Shown here one piece after another: positions 49,101-62,477 of a stretch of DNA of 64,000 bases. Location of the stretch: positions 23,892,767-23,956,766 of the forward strand of contig OZ037766.1 in assembly GCA_964035545.1 (NCBI GenBank). Direction: 5' to 3'. The stretch's first letter is position 1, and the number at the start of each line of letters is the position of its first letter. The DNA comes from Bugula neritina (taxonomy: Eukaryota > Bryozoa > Gymnolaemata > Cheilostomatida > Bugulidae). Under the pieces are notes generated by a model. That model worked only from the letters and a program-made list of their open reading frames with translations. It had not been told where the DNA came from and did not search any database. The position numbers were made by a program, and so were the translations under genes.

Positions 49101-52100
49101 TATGGGATAGATAAGATGCTTACAGTGGTCATGGTAGCGGACCATAATATTGGTGTGTACTTTAAAAAAAATACTATAAAATAAGTGGAATACAGTTTGT
49201 CAAATGGTAGGCAATTAATGTGGTGTGTATCAAAAATAGTAAATACTATAACCAGTATAGCTTCCATTCTACTCTCTAATTTTAGATTCCGCTGTAAATG
49301 CAAACTCTGATACCAGTTCTGACCCTTCATCATCATACTCTACTGCGGCGTCTAGACATGGTGATATCCCCAGTATTAGTGAGCATTATTTCACTTTCAC
49401 ATAGTTTTACTTTAAAAGCAGTCAGTTCGGGGTGTCACTAGAAGTAGCACTGAGTTGGGGGTTACTAAGTGTAGTATTTGTATACTACAGTGTATATTGT
49501 ATAAGTGTCTGGATACTACACCTCAAACTTTAAACTTCACACCCTAACCAAATGCATCCAGTGACCACCAACTGACTCTGCTTTAAGTGATTTTCTTCTG
49601 TATTCTCTATGCCAATGTTTCCTCTGTATTAAATATATCTTTGAGTTGGTTCACAGCTTGTTTGACATACATACCTACTATTAGTTTGTGCGGCACTCGG
49701 TCTAATCAACAAATCATTTGATTGGTGGATGAACTTACTAACCCTCGGCTACCAAATATCTTGTATTTTATCTTCCTTTATCATGAGATATATTCTCCCT
49801 ATTGTCTTGGTAGATTTATTCTCCCTATTGCCTTGATAGATTCATTCTCCTTATTATCTTGGTAGAGTTTTGTAACGTAGGTTCAGTGAGTCATTGGCTT
49901 GCTTGTAAAATTCTGATTTAAAGATCTAAGCATTATCTACACGATCAGGAACTAAAACACTTATATTTAAGTAGAAACCTGGAAAACGAATAATCCACTC
50001 GAATTTTAGAAAGGAAAACTGTTGATGCAGTTGTAAACTGTGTGATGGCCCAGCATGGTATTCAGATATGTACTAAAAATACTTGGCATATAGGAAAGCT
50101 AATCTAACAGCTGAAGATTTTTGTGTTGGTGTGTGATGAGTCACATGGATTTTACAGTGCAAACCTTTATTTTATTTACTTAAATAGTAATAAATATTAA
50201 CAGTGTTTTATTTTTAAATACTTACTATTAAATATCAACTAAAGTTTTATTTTTCCACGTAGGTCTATCTTTGGATGAGCTGTTACATGAAATGCCCGAG
50301 GTAAGTTTAGTATACTTGGAGTTGTCTTTTTCATAGAAATATTTTTATTGTATTTTATTGTGCATGAAAATACGAAAATAATGAAGAAATTTTACTAAAA
50401 TGAAGTTTTTGACACATATTTTTGTCTGTTTTTATCAGATACGCATATTTATTAAGTTACTGAAGTATGTGAACTATTTTTCTCTAATTTTACTAATCTT
50501 TTTTTTTGTCAATTTTAGCTCGCCAGTATTCCCCGAGATATAGTAGTAAGTGTTATATAGTTGTTTAAATTCTTAATGATATTATTGGTTGGTGGATGGC
50601 CAGTCTTGTACCGCCAAGTAAACTTTTGGTTAGAAATACGAGTGTATTTGCTGCAATAGCTTTTACTAGAATATTTTTTCAAGTGCCATTTTTAAATAGG
50701 GGTAGGCAACTTCAGTCTGTGAAGCATTTAAATTTTAGCTGTTCTAGAAAATCAAATTTTACTTGTTTTAGTTGAACTTATTCTGACATTTAATTTTTTT
50801 GAAATAGTATTTAATCTTGTGTAGCGACAATCAATGGTAAATGAGCCACCAGAGGTCTCCCTTCCACATGTTCAGCCATTAACAGAAGCACCACCCAATC
50901 ACATGCAGCAACATCACGTGAGTACTTGACTAACACTCGTGTAATTCCATGCATATTTGTTACTGCAAAATTCAATATGTAGTTTTGATAAAATTGATTG
51001 CCTATGGGTTGGCTATTTCTATTTTTACTGGTCACATGGCTTGGGTGTATTTGTTGCCTGCTGTGTGACATTTGCAGCTAGCAATTCTCTGTCAGCAACC
51101 TCACAGTAGCTTTTTAACTACTAGAACTACCTTATGTTCGGGCATATGCTGTTAGAAGGTGGCCAGCTATCTAATGTATTATGCTATATCAGTGCTGTAT
51201 ATAGCAATGGTCAAATTTTTGTTTAAGCTCCAGGCACTACTGAAAGTGACAGTTTGCGAGTTTCAGCAGGTTTTATGGTTGCATTTCAACTCTCATAGCC
51301 CATTTTGACTGCTGAAACTGTGGTCCTTAGGCTAGGTCATATGATTTACCTGAGGTGGTTTTCGGCTCTTGATAAACTTTTGGTTTTATTTAAGTGATCA
51401 GCTATTTAGTTTTGTTTCAAATCTATAATTAGCTAGTGTTGAAAAATTTCGTTTATTTGCTTAAGCAAAGTGTCAAGTAGTGTTGCGAGTATGATTTTAG
51501 TGGCGTTTTATTGTGAATCTAGGACATGTGTATGTCATGCTATTAGGTGACCAGACCGAAGACAACTTTGAGACCCACACCGGCACCGCGCTCTATACGA
51601 GGCCAGCCGGGGCAGCAGTACAGTAGACAGCATCAGCAACACAGACTGGAGCAGCTGCAGCGAGAACAAGATATTAGGAGTCGAGAGGAAGCGGCAAGAA
51701 GGGCAGAAGAAGCCAAGCGTAAAGAAGAAAAAAGGAGAGCGGATCGTATTGCTGCACTTGATAGACAGCAAGCACTGAATCGGCAGCAAGCTGTACAGAG
51801 ACGAAGCACAGAAGAAGTGGAGCGCCCCATGAATATGGGACCTCAATTGAGGGTCAGGAATAAGAATTTCTCAGAAATATAAAGCCTGACTTATAAATAT
51901 GTACATACGTGTAGGATCACACCTACTTTTTGTATTTGTGGAGAGTTATCTAAAACAGAATAGCATTTTAGCAAAAAAAAACAATAAATTATAAAATTTT
52001 GAATAAAAATATTTGCCATAATGTAAATCAACTTTTAGTATTTCAACTATACTTGTAGACAACGCCCTATCAGCCCGCTGTCCTCACGCCACCACAGCCA

Positions 52101-55100
52101 ACAGGTAGAAATTCACCTGCTGCTGCTGTTAACAATGCTAATAACAATCAGTTCAACAATGAGAATAAACACGTTTCCAAAGTGAACACCCGAAATGATG
52201 GTGCGACTGGAGGTGCCCCGCCCGCCAAGGGACTAACAGCACAAGCTATGGCTCTAAGTGAAAGAGTAAGCCACCTGTATAACTTCTTGTTTAGGAACCT
52301 GATAGTGTATCGCATTGCTATATGAAAGTTCACAGAATGATGAAGCTGTTGATCATATTAATAGTCAAATAGAAAGTTCTGCTGAGGAGGGGTTTAGCGC
52401 GGTTCATGGTTCTGTATGCAACTGTGTTGAGATGTTGCTATGTCTTTCCTTCATACTTAGCCTTTCGGCTTGTGACCTCTGTTCAAGGTCAAATGGGTCT
52501 GTTCGCCAAAGTCTTGTAAATTAAAATGGTTATACAATATAGACTGAGTTTGTTGCATTTAAACACAATTGGTTACATTATTATACGAAACTTTAAGAAC
52601 TCATGCTACATATCATTAAGTACATGTTGTTGCTAAGTACACGTTGTTGCTAGATACATGATGTAGCTAGGTACATGCCGTTGCTAGGTACATGGCGTTT
52701 TTAGGTACATGGTGTTGCTAGGTTCACACTGTTGCTAGGCACATGTTGTTGCTAGGTAGAAGTTGCTAGGTAGACGTTGCTAGGTACATTGTTGCTAGGT
52801 ACATGCTGTTGCTAAGTACACATTGTTGCTAGGTACACCTTGTTGCTAATTACATGCTAAGTTTATGTTTTGTTGCTCTGTTCTGGTAGGAAGCCGGCAA
52901 TAAGATTAGAGTGCTCCTTCAATCAGGCAAACTGAAAGACCGAAGTGGAAGACATGCTGAAGCTGTCAAAGATTTTTATGAGGCTCTTGAGTATGAGTAG
53001 GTGTTACAACTCAGTTATATTATTGTATTATATAATTATTCCAATAATTTCAAGTACGTTTAAAATAGCACCTAAACTCTATCTGAAAACTTGCATTCCT
53101 AAAACTACACTTGGTTTAAAGGTTTTTATAAACTGTGAAAATTAGCCGCCTTATCATTTGAACAGTGTTAGGATTTGTTTGCTCTTGAAATGTTATTGCT
53201 GAATATGATTTCTGTTGACCTTCGTCGGTAGCCTATATTGCTTTTTACTCTGTATATATAGCTTCTGTTTGACTAAATATGATTCTCCTAGTAAATGCTG
53301 TATGAATTGGCTTGAGTTTTAAAAATACTATATTTTGTAACAGTAGACTAACATGGCGCACTCTTTTTGCAATTACACAATTTTGACCAATAGACTTATA
53401 GATTGCAGTAGTAACAGTGAACTCCACTTTCTTCCATTAAACCTTATTTGCACGAGCTTTTGTAAACTAAAATGACAGTAATAGTACAACCATAAGTTGA
53501 ATTATTTGCAACATCTACTTTTTTAATGTAGTTTGAATTATGGTTATTCTAGCTCTCCGATAATTTCCTTTTAAATATTAATCTATTTATGGCCACAAAG
53601 CATTGAGCACGTTGTTGTATGTTCGCTCAGTAACAATCTTCAATGTATGCCTGCTGTCGTAGTGAAAGCTTGCAAATCACTGTATAGAGGAGTTTTTTTG
53701 TTACGTCATAAATTCAAACTTTTGATTTCCTTGCAGTCCTTGTCATTTCTCGGTGGTATTCATCTACTTGTTGAGCATGTTATTAAGACTTACCTGCATG
53801 TTTATTTCCTAAATTATTCTTTTTTATTTTCAGAAAAAGATGTCATGGTGAAAATAGTGCAGAGGTTGCCAACACCCATGCAGTGATAGGCAAGGTAAGT
53901 TTTCACTACATCTGATGGCAAATAGGAAATTATGCTATTTGCTTTAAACTTTCTACTGTCCTAATTCGGGATAGTGAAATACTGCATCCATAGCATAGTC
54001 CAATATTTAACTCGTGTATGTGGGTCATTGTACTTTATTTAATACACATCAATAAATTATAACCAACAATTGAGTTTTTTTTAAATTAATAAAAATGTAT
54101 ATATGGGGTTATTTTTTGTGCTGATTCTAACTATACATAGAAAAAAAGCTAGGAGAGGGTCTTGCACCATTAAAACGCAACGTTATTGTCATATGAGCTA
54201 AATATAAAAATACGGACCTTGATGAAAAAACCATCAAAATCCGTGTATCCCAATTTACTAAAACATTAGGAAAAATATAGAAAATAAAAAAAAATAAAAA
54301 GGCCTTGATTATTTAGTTGTATTTGTTAATATTTTATTAGTTTATGGCAAAAAAAACATCTAAATTGGTAGCTAAGTTGTCAAAAATTGGTAAACGCTAG
54401 AGATATAGAGTGTGTACTAAGTTATGTAAAATGATTCATGTGTAATTAGCATCATATAAGTTCATCACCAATGAGTATATTGTACTACTCATTATTCGTC
54501 TGGCAGGTTTATCACAAGATGGGCCGACATAATGATGCTAGAAAAGAGTTAGAGGAAAGTCTTAGAATATTCCAGGTTATTGGTTATACTGCCGCAGCTA
54601 ACCCCGACTCCCTATGGACTATACATGACTCACTTGCTCAGGTCTATGATGGGCTTAAAAATAGGCCAAAGGAGATAGAGCACTATGAGACGGCCATTAG
54701 AATCCTTACTCAATCAACGTCTGTCCCACCCGAGGTTTGTGCTACTCAATACTCGCTTTTTATTGGTTGAATTTATCGTATTGATTGTTTTCTTTTTAAA
54801 TCGATGTATTTACTGTTCAATTATTAAACCTTAAATGAGATACTTTGCAGGGAATTGTTGTGTTTTGCTGTCTTTATTCTGAAATAAGGTAACATGTGTG
54901 TGTACCAAAGTTGTAACAATTAAGGTTTGAAATGTGTGAATATTTCTCAAGTCACACTGGTTGTATGGTGTATTGGATAAATTTAGTGTAAAATATTAAG
55001 AGTCATTTTCTCATTGCAGAGACTGCCTCATATGCACAACAATGTTGGCAATGCATATCGGGCTTCGGGCAATCTGAATAAAGCTGTTGAGCACCTGGAA

Positions 55101-58100
55101 AGGTCGAAGGAAATGATGTTAATGATGCATTTTGGGGATGCGTCAGAGGACATGGCTAAGGTGAGAAGGTCATTGCTATACTATTGTTGATGTAGAGATC
55201 TCTGGCCTACTATAGAGATAGTGTACTATAACTGTACTATAACTGTGAGTTGTTCCCTCTCTGTACAGTGTATCAACCTATCAAGTTAATTCACAGCTGA
55301 TGCTGCCACACATGCAATCATTGCAGATAATTCTTATTCGAATTTCTTTTCAAATTTCAGTGTGATCCCCTATTATTGTAACTAGCCCTATTTTAGTTTT
55401 ACAATTTAAATATGTGGTATTAGAGGAGATGAAATCATGGAGCAGCCATGGTTTAGGGGTTAGAGTGCTGTCTTAGGGAACTCGTTGTCATGGCTTTGAA
55501 CATCATTGAAGGCCATTGGTGATGTTAGGAAGAGCATCCAGCCATAATTGCTCCTGTGCCTCTTCCTAATAAGTCCTCAGCCCGATTTAACGAAAACCCT
55601 TTCAATCAGGGAGTTTCTCACAGGGATGGCGACTGTAAACTTGTTTTTCATTACCAGGTGCACTCTAGTCTGGGTGATGTGTACAAGGACTTAGGCAGGC
55701 ACAAGGATGCTATCAGAGAGCTGGAGGATAGTATTCGCATACGACAGAGGTTGAGGCCGGGCAGTGACGGTGACCTCATCAGAGGAAGTACTCACCAAAC
55801 ACTTGCTACGTTGTATGAAGCTATCGGAGTGAGTTATTACTTCCTTTCTGGTTCTGAGAGTGTGGTCTTCAAGGACTGTATCCAGTTCTTTTGAAATATA
55901 ACTTGACACGTTTAATATATTGAAAATAAGAATACATTTTGCTAATTATGTATGGTAATTCATTACATATATACCAAGTCTCCTTGTTAAAACTTCAGAT
56001 TTTGTATAAGCTGTCTAAGAGCACTGAAATTATATATATTATAATAATATTTTATGTAGTAATTTATTTAATAATATTGAATACAGTATAATATTGCATA
56101 TACTACTTGGCTCATTATAAAACCTGCTATGTTAGTAAAACATTACTACAGGTAAAATTTTACACAAACAGCTAGGCTATCTCTTCATGTAGATTCCATA
56201 TGCCAGGTAATAATGTAGTTGTTGATCACATGGGACTTAATCTTGTTATTTAACTGTTCATTTAGTGCAAATATATATGATATCAATTTCTCACACATGC
56301 TATATATAGTATATGGCATGTATGGGTACATCTGCCATGAGATAGATATCTGTAAGAGAAATTCTCTCTTTGTTGTAAAGCAGGAGTTCGCAACATATAC
56401 TATCCGCCATTATTTCAGATATCTTTATGTTGATCTTTTAAAAATAAGCTCAATTTTAGCACGTTTTGTAAAACATGTATTAATGATCTGAAACTCGGAA
56501 AAAAGACATAATAATTCATGTCAAGTTAAAAGATAATGAGATATTCATGTTTCAAGTTTTCTAACATTTTCGTGATTGCTATGCTTTCTAATTTCATTTA
56601 ATTAAGCTGCGCTTTTTTCAAAGTTGAGTTTTTGATTTTTCTTTATATGCATTTAGAATACCGAAAAAGCCAGCTATCACAAAGAAAAGTCTCAAAGCGG
56701 TTTGCAAGGCCTTATGGGAAGTAAAGAAGATCGAGAATCTTTGATGCAAAAACTTGGAGGTTACAAACAGATTCTATTAGAAATGTTTTGTAGGGTTCAT
56801 CTGATCATATCCAATTGGTCAACTTTACTATGTCTGACTGTTACCGTGGTGATTTTTTGCAGGGGTTGTGAAAGGTCAAAGTGCATCGGGAGTTTTGGGG
56901 AAATTGGCAGCCGGTCTGACAGCGAGTGATGACATCAACAAAGCGCAACAGTTTCAGGCTGAAAATGATAGCTTGTCTGCTATAAAATACTATGAGAAGG
57001 TATGTGCAAATAATAGTGGAGTTGTCATACTTTATCTTGATACTTGAATGTAATGTTTGATGTAGTGGCCTACATTTCTATACTCGCAGGACGATGATTT
57101 TTAGCTTTACATCAAAATCTTTGGCAACCAACAGACACGCCTTCTTGTTCAAGATTTATTTTGTTGTTGTCTGTAACTTGATTGTGACTACTCAATAAAA
57201 TTGTGGTTTTATGGCTGCAGTATTGAGATACATTCTATAAAGTATTTCTTTTTGTCTTTTTATTTTAAATATTTAGCAGCTTTGTTGAAGTGACTTTTTT
57301 ATGACTTGAAATGTGTGGAGTGAAACTCAGCTTGATCAGTAATGCTATACATAGCACTTGTGTATGAATCACATATGATGATTCAATTTTAATACTTGAT
57401 GCAGTGTGTGTTTAACTTTCTGTACTTGTAGGGTATTGCATCACTCATGCAGCTTCCAGATGACATCAGAAACCAGGAAGAACTGCTATCCACACTTGCT
57501 TTATGTCATAATAATGTAGGCAATGCCTACAGGAAAACCAACCAGTTCGCTAAAGCTGAGGTATAACACGGTGTGGGAATATTCTCTTTGAAATACAAAA
57601 ATAGATTGTGAAAATTATTTTTATTTATAATAATTGCTCAACACACCTCTGTGTTTGAGATGTAACATCTCTTTGTTGTAAAGACATTCAAAAAGTGCTC
57701 AGTTGGTGTGATATTGCCTGGTCACATGCAGCTGAATTAGCAAGGCTGTCAACTTCCTTGATATTTCTCTTCTCACTCAGTTATTTGAATCTTATTTATT
57801 GGTATTTTCTAGTAAACGCATGTTTTTAGTGAATTTAGGACTTTCCGATTATTTAGCTTACTAAAAAAATGAAATGTTATTTAGACTAATATCAAACTGT
57901 CTTCTAGAAAGATTAATAACAGCTGTTCCATTATTATTTTAGGAGAATTTGAGGAACGCTTTAAACATACGACGTCAGCTGTTTGCTGACGAATCAACTG
58001 ACGATACAGCGTCAACACTTTTCAATCTAGGTCATCTTCTGCAAGGTATAGGAGGGCGGCAGAATACTCAAAGAGCTATTGAGTATCACGAAGAATGTCT

Positions 58101-60973
58101 CAGGATGTACCATGAACTTGGAGGCATTGGTATGTAGTAGGAAGGAGATTAACTGGCATCATGTACTTTACTTGGTGGTCAAAACATAGACTGGGAACAG
58201 TTAAATGACTAGTGACCGTGTGCATTGAGTCATCATATTACATCCCGCAATGCATTTCAGCCATATTTAGTGACATCACATTACAATATTTGAAAGACAA
58301 TTACTTTACTTGCATGTAAAGACTGCTGAATAATTTCACACTTGTGTGAATTGTGTTTACTATAAAAACTTACTATAAAATCTATGTTTATATATTTGTA
58401 AATTTTGTGTTATTTACTAAAAGACTTTGTATGTACTCTACTACCATATACATATATATGTACTGCAGATTGTGCATTGATACATTCCTGCATACTGTAT
58501 ATATCTCTATTTTTAGCATTACATATGAACTGGATTATCAGCTTATACAGGTCGTTGGGGGTGGGCTATGAACGTCTCGGTAATTCGCGTAAATCTATAG
58601 AAAATTATGAGTTTGCTAAGACTATTCTGGTAGACAGCGCAGGAGACCTTGATGAGTTGAGAGCTGTTTGCAATAACATGGGCAATTCTTACGAGTCTAT
58701 TGGAGTGAGTAGTTGTGATGACACTATAAATATTGATACTGGTAATGATACTAGTCGTGGTGGCAATGGCAATGGTTTTGGCGGGCCGCAGCACCAGCAA
58801 TAGTGGTAATAATAGTAAGGGTCGCAGCAGTAGTGGTTACAATGACCTTAGTTTGCACTGCTGCTGCTGTAATAATCAAATTGTTACATTCTGTAGTAGT
58901 TGTGGCAGCAAGGTCTGTGCTATATGTTTTTATTTTTGGAGTTCGATGATTTGACATAAGTCATGTAATAGTGCAATTAATTGATATGAAGCATCAAATT
59001 TCAATTGCTGTTAATGATGAAATATTGCTGTGGGCTCTCCCTTTATTTATTTTACCTTTCTGTTGTGTCAGTTCTATAGCTTGCCAATGACCTCCCTATT
59101 TATTTTATACAGGATTTCGAAAAGGCAAAAGAAAATATTGAAATGGCCTTGAATCTGTCACTAGTGTTAGCAGAAGAACGACCTCATGACATTGACCTTC
59201 AGGTACTTTTTAAGATTTTGTCATGTTAATGTACAATCTATTGATAATATGCTATTCGCACTTCTTTATTTCACTATAGAAGTTGTCATTATTTTTGTCA
59301 TATAAATTTAACATTTTACTCTGACAATTTGCAGAAGTTTTAGTGTAAGAACGTATGACCATAATATAAAGTTACTTCTAACACACAATTGTGTTTACCT
59401 ATGTTTTTGTTATTATCCACTCAGTCTTCTGTATTACCAACTTCGTTGCATTATAAGCTGGTAATATACTCATAAATATAATGGCTCTCTGTATAATTTA
59501 TTTACTCATGTTATTAATATATAGTTGTTTGTGAAACGTTAGCTCTCACCATCTGAGCATATGTTGACAGAAGTCTTGGTCTCATCTCAGCTGCCACCAA
59601 GTGTTGATAATATTCAAATTTGAAAATCATTTTAATATAATGTTGTATGCTTGTTGAATGATCATATTATTATTTAAAACTGTTGTATATTACATTGTTG
59701 CATCATTATATTGTACTTTTATATTGTTGTATCATTATAATATTATTATACTTTTACATTGTTGTATGATGCATTGTTGAATTGTTAGTCTAGATTGTCA
59801 GTCTCTCTGTATATATTTAGAATCACATTGCCGCTGGCCACAATAACCTTGGCGTTCTCTATCAAACTTGGGGTAAACTGGACTTAGCCTTAGAGCATCT
59901 CTATCAAAGTAAAGATCTTCGTGAGAAGGTAACTTCAAATTAGCTTCTATACCATCTGCTTCAATTTCCTTTACTAACTATACATCTTAGTTGAACTGTT
60001 TCAATGTTTTACGATGGTGAATTCTGATTTGTGGTTTAAGCATTTTAACAAATGAACAATATTGTTGAGTTGTATGAGCAATTGTTTTCAAATCTTTTTA
60101 ATTTTGAAAATTAAAGAATACAACATTTTCGTGTTTAGACATTCTGGAATTGATGGTTGTATATCTTTTGTTATAAATTTTAACGCAATAGTTGGTAGAT
60201 AGCATTGAATATGCCTGATAAATCTGCCTAGCAATCACATTTTATATAGAATATAGTGTAATAATGTTTTTATATTGATTTAATTGTAAATGTTTATATT
60301 TCAAGTTGTATTGCGTCATTCATCTTTAGTTTTTCTGACGCGGTTTTTTAGATACTGTTTCTTTTTACTTCAAAAGCTGCTGAGACATCTGTAGTAGTTA
60401 AAAATAATGTTTATATTATTTTAAATTGTTCATTCTGACTACCATGAATTTTAAAAATTTCTATTTTTTATGTTATTTAATTTAATTTGATTTGAAATAA
60501 AAATCTTAACCTGTATTCCTCTAGATAAAGGATGATAACATGGAAGCCTACCACGACGTTGCGTCTAGTTATCACAATATTGGCAATACATTGATCAAGA
60601 AAGGCGACTACCAAGGAGCATTGGGTACGGGGAAACACCTTAATTCAGTATTACTATTTTTTTGCACGTATTAACCTTTTTTATAAGTCAAGCACAGAGA
60701 TACTGCGTTACAGTATACATTTTTATGCCAGAAGTTTCATTCTTTGATATTGAAGTGTTTTAATTTAGAGATATGTCCTTGACATTTCACTGACAGACGT
60801 TCATTGATCTCTTTGTAGACAACTACAAGAAAGAGTTAAGGATACGAACAAACCTTGGTGAGGATACAAGTGGCGTGAGAGTCGCCATGTCAAATGTCTG
60901 TGAGAAATTAGGAGACTTGAGGATGGCAGAGCAACTGGTCAATGATACGTATGCACTAGATGAGGAAGTTTAA
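46166..60973 (+). CDS. Large TPR-repeat protein, 25 exons, about 1032 aa
   Basis: Exons: 46166-46186, 47058-47091, 47362-47422, 47903-47955, 48371-48631, 49286-49378, 50263-50300, 50519-50545, 50825-50917, 51547-51852, 52059-52265, 52890-52996, 53834-53894, 54507-54734, 55020-55160, 55658-55828, 56657-56759, 56863-56999, 57432-57560, 57943-58129, 58517-58704, 59113-59202, 59821-59928, 60525-60624 and 60819-60973. Total 3099 nt, all phases consistent. Residues 1-398 are low-complexity, rich in Pro, Ser and Gln, with a charged coiled coil at about 258-310 (RREEAARRAEEAKRKEEKR). From 399 to the end are TPR helices, e.g. SSLGDVYKDLGRHKDAIREL, NNLGVLYQTWGKLDLALEHL and LGVGYERLGNSRKSIENYEF. TPR arrays act as protein-binding scaffolds, usually in the cytosol. 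The style recalls kinesin light chain, TTC28 or nephrocystin-3 repeats, but I do not assign a family. The first exon (MSSNYTV) and the weak donor after 51,852 (gtcagg) are the least certain points. Confidence 0.85.
46341..46763. mobile_element. Fold-back (MITE-like) element
   Basis: Almost the whole element is one long imperfect inverted repeat: left arm 46,341-46,536, right arm 46,563-46,763, loop of about 26 nt. Shared stretches in the arms include tttagtacacactg, ctccagtttttagcta, ctgctaatgaacatgggt and gtaaaatattaata. No coding capacity and no clear target duplication. It lies in the first intron of the TPR gene. A diverged relative is at about 54,022-54,440. Confidence 0.82.
49793..49870. 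repeat. Short 26-bp tandem repeat, three units
   Basis: Three imperfect units of the form ttctccctattgtcttggta plus 6 nt lie in the intron after exon 49,286-49,378. Confidence 0.75.
52620..52859. repeat. 17-bp minisatellite in a TPR gene intron
   Basis: About 14 degenerate units of gtacatgttgttgctag lie directly before exon 52,890-52,996. Some units are shortened to 14-15 bp (gtagaagttgctag, gtacattgttgctag). The array ends about 30 bp before the splice acceptor. Confidence 0.88.
54022..54440. mobile_element. Diverged relative of the fold-back element
   Basis: The right half (about 54,240-54,440) matches the right arm of 46,341-46,763 in the same orientation (ttagttgtatttgttaatat, tagctaagttgtcaaaaatt, gtgtgtactaagttatgtaa). 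At the left only about 30 bp (gggtcattgtactttattta) resemble the other terminus. The middle carries a small hairpin near 54,213-54,247 (tacggaccttgatg / catcaaaatccgt). It lies in the intron before exon 54,507. Confidence 0.6.
55438..55647 (+). mobile_element. tRNA-derived SINE, copy 4, abutting a splice acceptor
   Basis: Plus strand: A box TGGTTTAGGGG at 55,449-55,459, B-box-like GGCTTTGAACA near 55,493, then a body GGTGATGTTAGGAAGAGCAT and a 3' end ggcgactgtaaacttg. The element ends about 10 nt before the acceptor of exon 55,658 (tttttcattaccag). From memory, the body block resembles a core found in several animal SINE families; this has not been checked. Confidence 0.8.
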
Positions 60974-62131
60974 GTTCGGAGTTACACTACCAATGTTATA
61001 CTTGTACATACAAATGGTTGCTCACCATAAGAAGACTTTCCAAACCAATTTAAATCTGTAATATTTATATTTTGCTGAAATGTTGTTGAAACCCTGTATA
61101 AGACTGTAATTTGGTTTTGCTTATACCAACCAGTGTTTAGATGCATTGCAGGACATTACCTGTTTCACTTATTGCCATATTGCTGTGTTTCATTCCCCCA
61201 GACCTAATTGGTGTTGCAGATTACAATTATGTTTTATAATTAATATTACAAGACCCATTCCGCATTGACTTGAAAATTCTGATTGTTACCAACTTTTACT
61301 GACCAGATGAGATTTGCCTCAATAGCCTGCGATTATATAGATATATGTGTGAGACGTTTACGCAGGCTTTGGGTAACTTGTAGAGCTCAGAAGATAAGAA
61401 ATAATATGCTATGGTTATATTTTCTATATCTTGTGTCTATAGCTTTATGCAGATATCAATGATGCTCAAAATTTATCCAAAGTAGAGTCTGTCAACTTTT
61501 CTTGCTGAAAAAAAACATCTAGCTTTCACCAATGTTGCAGCAAAATAATCAAACTGTTTTTCTACTCATATTTACATATTTTTATTATATTTTCATATCA
61601 AATATTTTTTGCGTCTGATGTAAAGTTCTCTTAATTTTAGTATTTTATTGAATTAGATATAGACCAGTCGTGTGTTTTCTATATTAAATAATGGTGGAGT
61701 TCTAGAATCAATCCATCAGGTTTATGTGTGAACTGCGCATGAATTTCTACTTTAGCTTTTGTTTTGCTGGTAGTTTCTATTATATGTTTTAAATGAAAGG
61801 GTGCCACTTAATGTACTGATTTAATCATTAGTTTTTAAATTTCTATTGTTAATTAACATAGCACTGGTTTTAACCTAAAATTTATCTTTTCATGCAATAA
61901 AAATGTTAGCAAAATTAAGTGTCCTAAAATATTGGTTGCTTATATATATTCACTGGACAGAGTTTAAACATTGGACAAGTTAAAAAGGCGAGCAGTAATG
62001 GCTGTTACCTGTTCTCTTAATTGTTTTCACGCTAGGATCTAAGTCTGGTTTTACTATTCAAGTCATTACTTCAGAATGGTAAAGTATGTAAATCAATCGG
62101 AAACTCACTGCAGCTACTATCTTCATTTATA
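60974..62131. other. 3' UTR of the TPR gene and spacer
   Basis: No exon is seen. AATAAA at 61,896-61,901 is the most likely polyadenylation signal, giving a 3' UTR of about 0.9 kb. The remainder up to 62,131 is AT-rich with no feature. Confidence 0.55.
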
Positions 62132-62477
62132 AGCCTAGGGCCACACGGTGCGTATTTTCGCATGCGAAAATTGAAATCACAAGTAGCAAAGGTGTTCACT
62201 GTAGCGTCAGCGATGCGTGATAAATGAAGCTTTCATTTTTAAATCGCACTCGCTTTCAATAAAACGCAATTCACTAGAATGTAGCACTAAAATAAAGAAA
62301 TTGGGCTCGCTGAATAACTACCAGCCAATTAGGTGACGACGACAGAGACGATTCGCACTTGCGTTGAAAATGCTGAGCGACAAGTGCGAATGTTTTCTCA
62401 ACGCGTACAGTGGACACCTTTGCTACTTGTGATTTCAATTTTCGCATGTGAAAATACGCACCGTGTGGCCTTAGGCT
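62132..62477. mobile_element. MITE with long terminal inverted repeats
   Basis: The outer ends are inverted repeats of about 70 bp with few mismatches: agcctagggccacacggtgc at the left, and its reverse complement (agcctaaggccacacggtgc) at the right. A 16-bp palindrome TTTTCGCATGCGAAAA lies in the left repeat. The interior has a second stem (attcgcacttg / caagtgcgaat near 62,350-62,390). It is 346 bp long, non-coding and more GC-rich than its surroundings. No clear target duplication is seen. Confidence 0.85.

Noticed and set aside
51633-51846. Minus-strand frames rich in Ser/Cys/Leu
   Set aside because: They are opposite the coiled-coil exon of the TPR gene (51,547-51,852), whose phase and splice sites fit the rest of that gene.
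58705-58957. Open frame continuing past exon 58,517-58,704 (Gly/Asn and Ser-rich tail)
   Set aside because: It starts at a good donor (gtgagt) and runs through low-complexity intron; the next TPR exon (59,113) joins in phase.
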